Assembly (NCBI GenBank): GCA_029251265.1
Contig: JAQXDR010000017.1
Span: forward strand, 1-46,594
Length of the DNA stretch: 46,594 bases
Origin: Pseudoprimorskyibacter sp.
GTDB lineage: Bacteria > Pseudomonadota > Alphaproteobacteria > Rhodobacterales > Rhodobacteraceae
Direction of reading: 5' to 3'
Under the pieces are notes generated by a model. That model was not told the DNA's origin. It searched no databases and saw only the letters and a list, made by a program, of their open reading frames with translations. The translations under genes and the position numbers were made by a program. Below, one piece after another: positions 18,004-26,215 of this stretch (positions within the stretch are counted from its first letter, which is position 1; each line of letters opens with the position of its first letter).

Positions 18004-19059
18004 TCATATCCCTGTCGCAGCCCTTGGGGGCCGTCTGAAATGTGTCTCATCCGGCAAGGCCACGATCAGATCCGCAGCATCACCCTTGTTTTTACGAGTG
18101 CCCAGCCAACTGGTCTGACCAAGCCGGGTCCCCCCTTTAAGATCCGAACTGGGAACATCAGACGCCCGCAGGATCAGGTTGACGTCAAACTCTAGCGTGA
18201 GCCCGGCAAAATTACGCACGATAGCTGCCAAACGCTGCAACGCATCCCCTCCCGGCAGCATCCTGTCATAGGCCTCGCGGTCCAATGGACCGATGCGGAT
18301 ACGCACCTTGCTGGACCGCGACCAGACCCGGTTGCCAATCACCGTGTCCCGTCCCAGGGCGCCTGTGCCCAAACGCCAACCCTGATCGGGCTCTAGCTCC
18401 AGCCAGCTGCCAACAAATTCGATAATCTCAACAGGAGCCTTGAAAAACGCCGACAGGATCTGGGCCAGAGCCTCGGCGGTCTTTGGCCCCTGGGACAAGA
18501 GGCCGGCAAAATACCGTTTCGCCAGGTCCGGCATGGCATCGCGGTTTTGCAGGCCGGATCCGGCAAAGCCGGCCACTGCGGCTACTTTTTCCTCAAACAG
18601 CCCGCCACGCCCCTGATCCAGCCCTACGGTGGGATTGGCATCAGCCCAGGCGCGATACAATAAGGACATGAACCTGTGCGTGAACATGTCTGTAAACCGC
18701 ATCAGTGTCGGATCTTTGTGATTGCGCGCCCGGTCGCGGACATACTCTGTCAAATGGAGCGGCATTGGACCATGCGGGCCCCAAAAGCCGAAAAACACAT
18801 TCCGGAGCTGGGCCGGATCGTGATCCGTGGCCGGAGAAAAATCTGTAATTGTGCTGCGCTGATAGCTCAGCTCGGGATCCTGCCCAAGCCGCACAACATC
18901 ATCCTTGGGCAGGCGTGTCCGTCCCAGAGGCCGCCCGTTTTGCAATTCTGCTTCCAGCACCCGCAGGGCCAGAAAAATATGATAACGCTTCGGATGGCTG
19001 GCGAACTGGTCGTAATGCGTCGTCAGATCAGCCGGGCGCTCCCTTTTCTCGGGGGCCAT
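18004..19059 (-). CDS. tssG: T6SS baseplate protein TssG
   Basis: The 351-residue protein shows the TssG pattern: an N-terminal YHIFLALRVLEAE helix, RPLGRTRLPKDDVVRLGQDPELSY, then FFGFWGPHGPMPLHLTEYVRDR and a W-LG-R segment near the C-terminus. TssG works with TssF as part of the baseplate wedge. The ATG at 19059 has GAGGAGAAG upstream and lies inside the end of tssF (37-base overlap), so the two are likely translated together. Confidence 0.95.
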   Translation of the reverse strand: MAPEKRERPADLTTHYDQFASHPKRYHIFLALRVLEAELQNGRPLGRTRLPKDDVVRLGQDPELSYQRSTITDFSPATDHDPAQLRNVFFGFWGPHGPMPLHLTEYVRDRARNHKDPTLMRFTDMFTHRFMSLLYRAWADANPTVGLDQGRGGLFEEKVAAVAGFAGSGLQNRDAMPDLAKRYFAGLLSQGPKTAEALAQILSAFFKAPVEIIEFVGSWLELEPDQGWRLGTGALGRDTVIGNRVWSRSSKVRIRIGPLDREAYDRMLPGGDALQRLAAIVRNFAGLTLEFDVNLILRASDVPSSDLKGGTRLGQTSWLGTRKNKGDAADLIVALPDETHFRRPPRAATGI

Positions 19060-20927
19060 CGCGCGACTTCTCCTCTGGTTTCCGTGCTCAGAACCGTTTC
19101 TACAAAACTGTTCATCGTCACATATTTGGTAAAAAATTGATCCAACACCGCCCCTAACAGATAGGCGCTTGCACCTTTGAAATAACTTTCATCACACGTG
19201 ATTTCGACTTCGAGGCCCCGCACTGCCGTCGACAGGGTCTCGTCCGCAAGACGCCGCACGATCGGACGGCCGGCAACGCGGATCAGACCTTCAAGCTGGC
19301 GCTCGATCACCCGGTCATCTGCCGGGGCATGCGCCCCCAGCATTTCACGAAGCGCATCAGCGGCATGGCCGCCTTCGGTGTCCACCAAAGACAGGTAGTT
19401 CAAGCTCAGTTGCGATATCAACCGCCAGGCGCGTTCGCCTTCAACCATACTGGGACGTGGACGTGTCGGGGCCACAAGGGTGGTGATATGCGACACTGGC
19501 CCCCCGTCGCTCAGTTTGAAAACATCCGAACTGCCCGTGGCCAGCAGCAGCGGCAGATCGCGGTTGGTCACCAAAACCCGCAGCGCCAGCTGCTTGAGAT
19601 TAACGTCATAGGGAGCGTTCTGGGCGTCTACCAGATCCAGATACAGTTCGCTGCCCAGATAGCTGGACCGCTCTCCCCGCAGCTCCTCTTTCTGGCTGCG
19701 ATGGCGCATTCGGCGACGTTTGGTGTAATATGCAGAGCCAACACCGCGCAGGGGTGTGAATTCCCCCGCCGCATAAAATGGCAGGAACAGCACATCAGGG
19801 CCATCCTTGCTTTGAATGCCGGTGACCGATGTAATCGCATAGACCTCATGATCCATCGGAGCGGTCTTATCGACAACCACATGATGTTCGGCATCTTGTA
19901 CATTCAGATCGACACGATCACACCGTCGTTCAAACAGGTTGATCGCCGGCGTGCAATGCAAGGCAAAATTTTCAGGTTGAAGCGTGCTGGTGAATTCAGG
20001 CCGACCTTCACGCAGCAGGATGATCAGATCAACGCTGTCCCCCTGCGCCGATGATATTGCAGGCCCCAGACCGTCCAGATCGATAAACCGGAAACGTTCC
20101 GGCAACGCAAAATATTCCTGCAAAAGCCGGTAGCCGTCAAAGCTTTGTTGGGGGGTCGGCAGCAGCGCCTCGGCCCTGTCAAAGCCACGTACCCGGCTGC
20201 GTCCCTGAGGCAGTGGCTCTACCCAGTCATCCCGCCGGTCAACAGACCGTCCCACGATGCCCAGAACCTCATTGCTGAGCACCTCGTGTAAATCCCATTC
20301 CACCCCACCCTTACCCGGCAGAAACAGCGACAACCGATCCAGCGACAGTTCAGACAAAGGGGCCCCGCCAAAACGTTGCAGGCGCAGGCGCAGACCGGCG
20401 CGTGCCTCTTTGCTCTCCATCTTTTGAATGTCTTCCAGCGCCTGTGTTGCCTGTGTTGCCACCAGGGCGGCACGTCCGTCCAGATATTCAACCTCGGTGA
20501 TTTCAACAGGCCACAGCGTGACATCATGGGCAGTGCGGTATTCACACCGCGTCCGCGAACGCTCTGCGGGAAAAGCCGTCAGCCGTGTGTTACGTTCAAA
20601 CAGATGCCCCTGAGCCAAAGCCGCATTGCCCATATCGGGGTTCAATTGCGCCACCATCATTGACGGCAACGGGGCCAGCGCCTGTGGATAGACGATTTCA
20701 AACAAATGATTGGTGAAGGTCGCATATTGCAGCTCTTGTTCCAGCTGCACCCGCGCGGCAAGAAACGCACTGCCTTCGAGCAGACGTTCAACATATGGAT
20801 CCAGCACATCGGTCGCCTCGATACCAAGCCGCGCTGCAATTTTAGGGTGCATATCTGCAAATTCTGCCCCCATCTCGCGCAGATAGGCCAGTTCAGATTC
20901 ATAGTGCCGAAGAAGGCGGGTATCCAT
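19023..20927 (-). CDS. tssF: T6SS baseplate protein TssF
   Basis: The 634-residue protein starts with LLRHYESELAYLREMGAEFADMHPKIAARLG, the recognisable TssF N-terminus. It also has the family's EQELQYATFTNHLFEIVYPQ region and a C-terminal RGLEVEITCDESYFKG block. TssF forms wedges with TssG and TssE around the VgrG hub. It begins 6 bases after tssE and overlaps tssG at its end. Confidence 0.96.
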   Translation of the reverse strand: MDTRLLRHYESELAYLREMGAEFADMHPKIAARLGIEATDVLDPYVERLLEGSAFLAARVQLEQELQYATFTNHLFEIVYPQALAPLPSMMVAQLNPDMGNAALAQGHLFERNTRLTAFPAERSRTRCEYRTAHDVTLWPVEITEVEYLDGRAALVATQATQALEDIQKMESKEARAGLRLRLQRFGGAPLSELSLDRLSLFLPGKGGVEWDLHEVLSNEVLGIVGRSVDRRDDWVEPLPQGRSRVRGFDRAEALLPTPQQSFDGYRLLQEYFALPERFRFIDLDGLGPAISSAQGDSVDLIILLREGRPEFTSTLQPENFALHCTPAINLFERRCDRVDLNVQDAEHHVVVDKTAPMDHEVYAITSVTGIQSKDGPDVLFLPFYAAGEFTPLRGVGSAYYTKRRRMRHRSQKEELRGERSSYLGSELYLDLVDAQNAPYDVNLKQLALRVLVTNRDLPLLLATGSSDVFKLSDGGPVSHITTLVAPTRPRPSMVEGERAWRLISQLSLNYLSLVDTEGGHAADALREMLGAHAPADDRVIERQLEGLIRVAGRPIVRRLADETLSTAVRGLEVEITCDESYFKGASAYLLGAVLDQFFTKYVTMNSFVETVLSTETRGEVARWPPRKGSARLI

Positions 20928-20933
20928 ATCGCT

Positions 20934-21464
20934 TTAGCCTGTCGAAGTCAGTTCCAGCGCCCCGGTGATCAGATCGACCTCGGAGCGAAGATATAAATTT
21001 TGTGGAATGGGCTTGGCCCACATGTCCGCACGGATATCAAAGGAAATTATGGTTTCACGGGCGTTCTCTTCGCTGCGTAGAACCACCCGAAGGTTCTGTT
21101 TCGAAATTCGGGGCTCAAAATGGATGATGGCACGTTCGATCGCCTCTTTGATCAACACCGCCCGGTCTTCGGATGCAAACGATCCTTCAACCACATCCAC
21201 CCCGTAATTCAGCACCGATCTGGCCGCCCATGGGTAACGCTCCGCATCCAGGGCATTCCCCATATTCGATGTGTTCAAAAGCCAGCTAAGATCACGTTGC
21301 AGGATTTCCTTGAGCCGCCGGGTGTCGATGGCGCGTTCATCACGAACCTCTTTGCCAGAGCCGGGGTCATCATCGGTCAACCGATCCAGAAGCGACGGCT
21401 GCAACCTGTCCTGAAGACGCCGGTCCGCCAAGCCCCTAGACCCCGGTTTGTGTAGCTGGAGCAA
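20934..21464 (-). CDS. tssE: T6SS baseplate protein TssE (gp25-like)
   Basis: The protein of up to 176 residues has the gp25-like fold signature: LLNTSNMG with WAARSVLNYG, then AIIHFEPRISKQNLRVVL and a C-terminal LYLRSEVDLITGAL. TssE initiates sheath assembly at the baseplate. The start is uncertain because there is no ATG near the conserved N-terminus. The TTG at 21464 overlaps tagJ by 29 bases; a TTG 11 codons later (21431), just after the tagJ stop, fits the family's usual N-terminus (QPSLLDRLTDD soon after). Either way it is coupled to tagJ. Confidence 0.92.
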   Translation of the reverse strand: MLQLHKPGSRGLADRRLQDRLQPSLLDRLTDDDPGSGKEVRDERAIDTRRLKEILQRDLSWLLNTSNMGNALDAERYPWAARSVLNYGVDVVEGSFASEDRAVLIKEAIERAIIHFEPRISKQNLRVVLRSEENARETIISFDIRADMWAKPIPQNLYLRSEVDLITGALELTSTG

Positions 21465-22254
21465 ACTCGAGAGACTTGAGCTCCAGCAGGGACACCTCGC
21501 CCTGATCCGTCGTCAAAAGCCGTTGCCCCAAACCACAATACGCCCCGCTGCTATCTTCGGACCAAGAGGTCAGCCGGGACAGTTTTTCCGCATCAGATCC
21601 CTGTGTGGTGCCCGCATAGCGCGTGGGGATCAGAGCCACAAATTCCCCATCATTGCGCAGGGTGATCGTACAGGCTGCCCAAACCACATCCCGCAGAACC
21701 GACGGCGGGTCCATCTCAAGCCGCTGAATTGCGCTAAAAGGAAGCCAGTAGTATTTTCCGTTGATCACGGCTTCTAGCACGGGCCCCAAACGCATATCTG
21801 CATCAGCCACCCAGTCAAAGGCAGTGCCGTCCTGCGTGCCTGCACTGGCTTCGGCCTGATCAAAAGCCAGCTCGCGCAAGCGCGCCGCCTCCTCGAATTG
21901 CGCCCGCGCCTGACATCCGAGAGCTTCAATCAAATAGGCGATCCATTGCGGGGGTTCGCCAAAAATCAACGGGGCCTTTTCACCCGCAAAGACCTTTTCA
22001 CGGTATACCTCGCAAATAATCGCCTCTCGGTAGGTCTGCGCCATCGAGAGCGCATCGGGATCCAGCTCGGCGCTGACCTTCAGCTGTAGCGTGGCGCGTT
22101 TCCAGTCACCCAAAACACAGAGCAGCTGGAACAGGAATATGCGCAGTTTGGCGTCCGACGGGTTGGCGCGCACTGCGGCTTGCAAGGCGTCAAGCGTCAA
22201 GCCCAGTTCACCAAGCTTGAGATGCATTTCTGCGGTGCTGGCTTGCGTTGTCAC
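21436..22254 (-). CDS. tagJ: T6SS accessory protein TagJ (ImpE/SciE type)
   Basis: The 272-residue protein matches ImpE/TagJ: an N-terminal repeat-like helical part (GELGLTLDALQAAVRANPSDAKLR, FLFQLLCVLGDWKRA) followed by a beta-rich C-terminal domain with DADMRLGPVLEAVINGKYYWLP and PTRYAGT. TagJ binds the N-terminus of TssB and is thought to help ClpV recycle the sheath. A GTG start at 22254 has AAGGGG 6 bases upstream; an ATG nine codons later is the alternative. It lies directly after the terminator-like hairpin that follows hcp. Confidence 0.9.
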   Translation of the reverse strand: MTTQASTAEMHLKLGELGLTLDALQAAVRANPSDAKLRIFLFQLLCVLGDWKRATLQLKVSAELDPDALSMAQTYREAIICEVYREKVFAGEKAPLIFGEPPQWIAYLIEALGCQARAQFEEAARLRELAFDQAEASAGTQDGTAFDWVADADMRLGPVLEAVINGKYYWLPFSAIQRLEMDPPSVLRDVVWAACTITLRNDGEFVALIPTRYAGTTQGSDAEKLSRLTSWSEDSSGAYCGLGQRLLTTDQGEVSLLELKSLEFAPATQTGV

Positions 22255-22297
22255 GAACGGCCCCTTGCTTGCTCGGATACCAGGCAGGGCACCAGAG

Positions 22298-22340
22298 GAG
22301 AAAAATCAAAAACACAAGCTGCGGCAGTGACTGCCGCAGC
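22298..22340 (-). terminator. Terminator-like hairpin after hcp
   Basis: A perfect 11-base inverted repeat (GCTGCGGCAGT and its complement, 22318-22340, one central base) is followed on the minus strand by a T-rich run (22298-22317). It begins 13 bases after the hcp stop and precedes tagJ. This is the form of a Rho-independent terminator. Because the operon continues downstream, partial termination would give much more hcp transcript than transcript for the rest. Confidence 0.75.
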
Positions 22341-22353
22341 CTCGCCAAAGGGT

Positions 22354-22842
22354 TTACTTCGGTGCGTTTTCCGCAATGTTCCAGGCGAATTCCTTTTTAT
22401 CGCCTGCAGAACCGTCCTTCTTTTGCATGGTGTATTTGACTTCAACTTCGCGGAAGTTGAGCGTCACATTTTCCGTCAGCCGGTCTTCGCCACCCGAACC
22501 ACCTGTCGAGACCGACGTCACCAATACGTCAGTCATGGTGATGACAATGTAGTCCACAGGCTTTTTGCCTGCTTTGCGCACAGTCAGCACGGCTTTGTCA
22601 AAATGATCTCCGTTTGCACAATACAGCGCAAGCGGGGTCGACGCCAGATCGACCCATTTGGTGATGGAAAGATCTTGAAAGTTGGCTTTGCCCGCTCCGC
22701 CACCACCACCATGATGGAAAGAACCAGACTGGCTCAGACCCCAAGACCATGCCAGAATGTCGATCTCATCCTTATGCTCTTTGTCCTGTGCTTCACCTTT
22801 GATCTCTTTGTCATTGATGCTGAGAAACATATCAACAGCCAT
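22354..22842 (-). CDS. hcp: T6SS tube protein Hcp (TssD)
   Basis: The 162-residue protein matches Hcp1: AVDMFLSINDKEIKGEA at the N-terminus, then IDILAWSWG, a Gly/His-rich loop (GSFHHGGGGGAG), FQDLSITKWVD and the C-terminal VEVKYTMQKKDGSAG with EFAWN. Hexameric rings of Hcp stack into the inner tube, which also carries small cargo. AAAGGAG stands before the ATG. A weak hairpin lies upstream and a strong terminator-like hairpin downstream, fitting the usual high, separate expression of Hcp. Confidence 0.97.
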   Translation of the reverse strand: MAVDMFLSINDKEIKGEAQDKEHKDEIDILAWSWGLSQSGSFHHGGGGGAGKANFQDLSITKWVDLASTPLALYCANGDHFDKAVLTVRKAGKKPVDYIVITMTDVLVTSVSTGGSGGEDRLTENVTLNFREVEVKYTMQKKDGSAGDKKEFAWNIAENAPK

Positions 22843-22877
22843 GGTATTCTCCTTTAATGGTCTATTTCGACATAATT

Positions 22878-22913
22878 AAAAAGTGTTGGCATGGGCGGGG
22901 ACGGCCACCGCCC
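22878..22913 (-). promoter_or_regulatory. Possible hairpin between tssC and hcp
   Basis: GGGCGG (22893-22898) can pair with CCGCCC (22908-22913) around a 9-base loop, with an A-rich plus-strand run (T-rich in the transcript) about 10 bases further on. It could be a weak terminator or an mRNA-processing or stabilising structure for the hcp message. The stem is short, so confidence is low. Confidence 0.35.
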
Positions 22914-22922
22914 AATGTGATT

Positions 22923-24416
22923 TTAGGCTTTTTCCGAAGGTAACTTGGACACCAGACGCAAAGACACAGACAGTCCTTCAAGCTGATAATGAGGGCGCAA
23001 AAAGAACTGCGACTTATAATAGCCGGGGTTTTCTTCGTCTTCCTGAACGGTGACCTCGGCCGCGGCCAAGGGCTTGCGCGCCTTTGTTTCCTCTGACGAT
23101 ACTGCCGCTGACAGATCGACATACTGCTGGATCCAGTCGCTCAGCCAGCTTTCCATATCGTCACGGCTTTTGAACGACCCTACTTTGTCCCGCACCATAC
23201 ATTTGAGGTAATGCGCAAACCGGCTGGTCGCAAAGATATAGGGCAACCGCGATCCCAGCTTGGCATTGGCCGTCGCATCCGGATCATCATAAACGGCAGG
23301 CTTATGCAGGGTTTGCCCCCCGATAAAGGCCGCCATATTGGTGTTTTTGCGATGCACCAGCGCCATCATGCCCAAACTGTCGAGCTCTTTTTCCCGACGG
23401 TCACCAATGGCGATTTCTGTTGGACATTTCATGTCCACACCCCCATCGTCTGTGGGGAAGGTATGCACCGGCAGATCTTCGATCAGGCCACCTGATTCAA
23501 TCCCGCGGATACGCGAACACCAGCCAAACGCTTTAAACGACCGATTGATATTGGCCGCCATCCCATAGGCCGCATTGATCCAGGCAAAGTTGGTCGATTC
23601 CGCGTTTCCTGTATCTTCTTCAAAGTTGAATTCTTCAACGGGGTTGGTCTTGGCCCCATAGGGCGGCCGTCCCAGAAACCGCGGCATACCCATCGCCACA
23701 TATTTGCTGTCTTCGCTTTCGCGCAATGCGTTCCAAGCAGCGTATTCAGGTGTGCTTGTGATCTTGGTCAAATCCCGGGGATTGGCCAATTCGCCCCAGC
23801 TTTCAAACTGCAAAAGTCCAGGATCGGTGCCAGTCACAAACGGGGCATGTGCAGAGGCCGCAATCTTGGCCATCTCACCAAGCAGTTCCACATCAGGGCC
23901 TGTTTGATCGAAATAATAATCGCCCACCAGACAGCCATAGGGTTCCCCCCCGTACTGGCCATATTCTTCCTCGTAGAGTTTTTTGAAAATCGGCGATTGA
24001 TCCCAGGCAGCGCCCTTAAACTTCTTGAGCGTTTTATGCAGGTCTTTTTTGGAGACGTTCAGAACCCGGATCTTCAACATCTCGTCAGTTTCAGAATTGT
24101 TGATCAGGTAATGAAGCCCGCGCCACGCCCCTTCCAGCTTTTGGAATTCCTCGTTGTGCAGGATCTCGCTGATCTGGGCGCTCAGTTTCCTGTCAATCTC
24201 TGCGATCATGTTCTCGACCGACTGTAGCGCATCATCAGATATCAGGGACGCCTGTTCCAGCGCTTGCGCCGCCAGTGTTTTGACCGAGCTTTCAATCGCC
24301 GACTGCGCCTCGTCCGTGCGCGGACGGAAGGCTTTGTTCATCAAGGTCGCAAAATCGGATTCACTGGTTGTGACCGCGCCAGCCTGACCTTCGGTTTTGG
24401 GTGCATCTGCTGCCAT
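22923..24416 (-). CDS. tssC: T6SS sheath protein TssC (VipB)
   Basis: The 497-residue protein is a standard large sheath subunit: LEGAWRGLHYLINNSETDEMLKIRVLNVSK, YGCLVGDYYFD, GMPRFLGRPPYG, and a C-terminal ending in the conserved beta-rich block (FFLRPHYQLEGLSVSLRLVSKLP). With TssB it builds the contractile sheath. The ATG at 24416 sits 5 bases after the tssB stop, with GAGGAG at the end of tssB as ribosome site; the frame opens 5 codons earlier, inside tssB. Confidence 0.97.
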   Translation of the reverse strand: MAADAPKTEGQAGAVTTSESDFATLMNKAFRPRTDEAQSAIESSVKTLAAQALEQASLISDDALQSVENMIAEIDRKLSAQISEILHNEEFQKLEGAWRGLHYLINNSETDEMLKIRVLNVSKKDLHKTLKKFKGAAWDQSPIFKKLYEEEYGQYGGEPYGCLVGDYYFDQTGPDVELLGEMAKIAASAHAPFVTGTDPGLLQFESWGELANPRDLTKITSTPEYAAWNALRESEDSKYVAMGMPRFLGRPPYGAKTNPVEEFNFEEDTGNAESTNFAWINAAYGMAANINRSFKAFGWCSRIRGIESGGLIEDLPVHTFPTDDGGVDMKCPTEIAIGDRREKELDSLGMMALVHRKNTNMAAFIGGQTLHKPAVYDDPDATANAKLGSRLPYIFATSRFAHYLKCMVRDKVGSFKSRDDMESWLSDWIQQYVDLSAAVSSEETKARKPLAAAEVTVQEDEENPGYYKSQFFLRPHYQLEGLSVSLRLVSKLPSEKA

Positions 24417-24420
24417 GGGT

Positions 24421-24930
24421 TTACTCCTCATCCTCTTCGGTGGGGGCCTTGGCCGAAGCAGCCAGCGATTTTAACAGCTCGGGATTTTTGATTGCGTCCG
24501 CGACAAGGTCCTCTGCCTCGGGACGACCGTCCATATAGGACAGCAAATTGGACAGGGATTCCCGCGCCTCGAGCAATTCTCTCAATGGGCCCACTTTGCG
24601 CGCAATCGCGGCAGGTGAAAAATCATCCATGCTTTCAAAGCTCAGATCGACGGCGAGGTTGCCTTCGCCAGTCATTGTGTTGGGAACGGTGAACTGGGCA
24701 CGCGGCTTCATGGCCTTCATACGATCATCGAAATTATCGACATCGATCTCCAGAAACTTGCGACTGGACAGGGGCGGCTGTTCCACTTCGGAACTGCCGG
24801 ACAAATCTGACATCACACCCATAACAAAAGGCAGCTGGACCTTTTTCTGAGCTCCGTAAAGCTCAACGTCATATTCAATCTGCACGCGGGGCGCGCGGTT
24901 TCTTGCAAAAAACTTTTGTGCACTAGACAT
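24421..24930 (-). CDS. tssB: T6SS sheath protein TssB (VipA)
   Basis: The 169-residue protein has the TssB pattern: RAPRVQIEYDVELYGAQKKVQLPFVMGVMSDLSG near the N-terminus, FLEIDVDNFDDRMKAMKPR, and a helical C-terminal half with an acidic tail (EEDEE). It pairs with TssC in the sheath. AGGAG precedes the ATG. It lies 53 bases after tssA. Confidence 0.97.
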   Translation of the reverse strand: MSSAQKFFARNRAPRVQIEYDVELYGAQKKVQLPFVMGVMSDLSGSSEVEQPPLSSRKFLEIDVDNFDDRMKAMKPRAQFTVPNTMTGEGNLAVDLSFESMDDFSPAAIARKVGPLRELLEARESLSNLLSYMDGRPEAEDLVADAIKNPELLKSLAASAKAPTEEDEE

Positions 24931-24983
24931 TCTGTTCTCCTGTCAGTCCCGCACCCCACAGGGGGGTCATCCAAGGGTGCGCT

Positions 24984-26015
24984 CTATTCATATTCGTCAG
25001 AGTCATCTTCTGTTATCCCACCGACAAGATACACATTTTCCACCCCATCGGGAGCCATATCTTTGAGAACCGTAACAAAATCCGCGCCAACAAGTCGTTT
25101 TGCACGTTCAAGCAGAATAGGTAGCGGGCTCGAGGGTTCATTCTTGCGGTAGTAGTCCAAAATACGATCAAGCGCCCTTTTGACATCAGCAGGTGTTGTG
25201 ATCGCGCCCGGGGCGGCCGCTGTTTGGGCTTTGGGTGCCAAGGCTGTGGTCATAGGGTCTTCCTCCGTCTCGACGTCCTCTGGAATATCCTCGACGTCAC
25301 CGCCCGTGGTCTCGTCCAACCGCGCCTTGGCCTTTTTCAGCAGGGCGATGACAGGACCAAAATCCGGACCCTGAGAGGGGGTTTTTTCATCAAAGACCGC
25401 ATCGATGGCTGCCATATCTTCAAGGGCCTGTCGCAGTCCGGCCGAGATTTCTGACAGCTGCTCTTCTGATGTGTCCTGAAGCGCGGCTGTAATGGCATTT
25501 TCGTCGCTCGGAGATGTCTCATTTTCACCCGCGGTACGCTCGCCATGTGCGATTTCCAGCCCCCGCAAACTGACCCGGCCAAACATACGGGACTCCGATA
25601 TCCACGCCTCCCGCACGGCCCGCATGGTCGTGGCGCCTTCGATAAAGCCGCGCAACGTATTGATCCGGGCCAAAGCCAGATCATCAGGGTCATCGTGATC
25701 AAGCTCGGGATAACAGCTGTCCCAAAAACCCTCTAACACCCCGCGAATATAGCCGGTGCCCTCGGCAAATCCTGCAAATCCCGTCAGCCGTGTTTGCGCC
25801 TGAACAAAATACATCGCAGCCCGAAGATCATGGGACCGTTCCATGATTTTTTTGGCCTGTTTGGCGATATCCTTGTAATCGGGCGCGTCGTCCCTGTCAG
25901 CGGTTGCAATCGCACGGGCTGCCCGTTCCAAAGCCTGAAACTCGGGATCGTATTCCAGATCATCTCCACTTGGTGCAGACTCTGAAAAAGCCTTCAGGAA
26001 GTCGTTCAATCCCAC
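24984..26015 (-). CDS. tssA: T6SS protein TssA (ImpA N-terminal type)
   Basis: The 343-residue protein has an ImpA-type N-terminal domain (SESAPSGDDLEYDPEFQALE, then RSHDLRAAMYFVQAQTRLTGFAGFAEG) and a shorter C-terminal region with PSSPLPILLERAKRLV. TssA proteins guide baseplate docking and tube/sheath growth. The start is read as GTG at 26015 because AAGGAG lies 7 bases before it; an upstream ATG at 26117 would add 34 residues unlike the family. It is the first structural gene of the run, 200 bases downstream of the PI-PLC-like gene. Confidence 0.93.
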   Translation of the reverse strand: MGLNDFLKAFSESAPSGDDLEYDPEFQALERAARAIATADRDDAPDYKDIAKQAKKIMERSHDLRAAMYFVQAQTRLTGFAGFAEGTGYIRGVLEGFWDSCYPELDHDDPDDLALARINTLRGFIEGATTMRAVREAWISESRMFGRVSLRGLEIAHGERTAGENETSPSDENAITAALQDTSEEQLSEISAGLRQALEDMAAIDAVFDEKTPSQGPDFGPVIALLKKAKARLDETTGGDVEDIPEDVETEEDPMTTALAPKAQTAAAPGAITTPADVKRALDRILDYYRKNEPSSPLPILLERAKRLVGADFVTVLKDMAPDGVENVYLVGGITEDDSDEYE

Positions 26016-26215
26016 GGAGTTTCTCCTTGTTTGCCATTCTGGCGTGTTATGTCCAATGCCTACGGGGCACGCGACATCGGGTCTAGTCTGGGACCGTTCA
26101 ACTCCGTTCAACTCCAAGTTAACCTAACGTTACCCAGTCAAATAATTCAACCATACAAGTGTGTTAACAAATAACACAACAAAAACTTTACTGATCAGAC
26201 ACGGCGCAGAAACAC
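26016..26215 (-). promoter_or_regulatory. Upstream region of tssA with repeats, likely promoter
   Basis: This 200-base region ahead of the tssA start is AT-rich in its upstream half. It has a tandem pair of CGTTCAACTC (26095-26104 and 26105-26114), two GTTAAC sites (26118-26123 and 26163-26168), and an inverted repeat GTGTTA/TAACAC (26161-26177, 5-base spacer). A promoter with a regulator site is inferred. I could not assign confident -35/-10 or sigma-54 elements. Confidence 0.4.
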
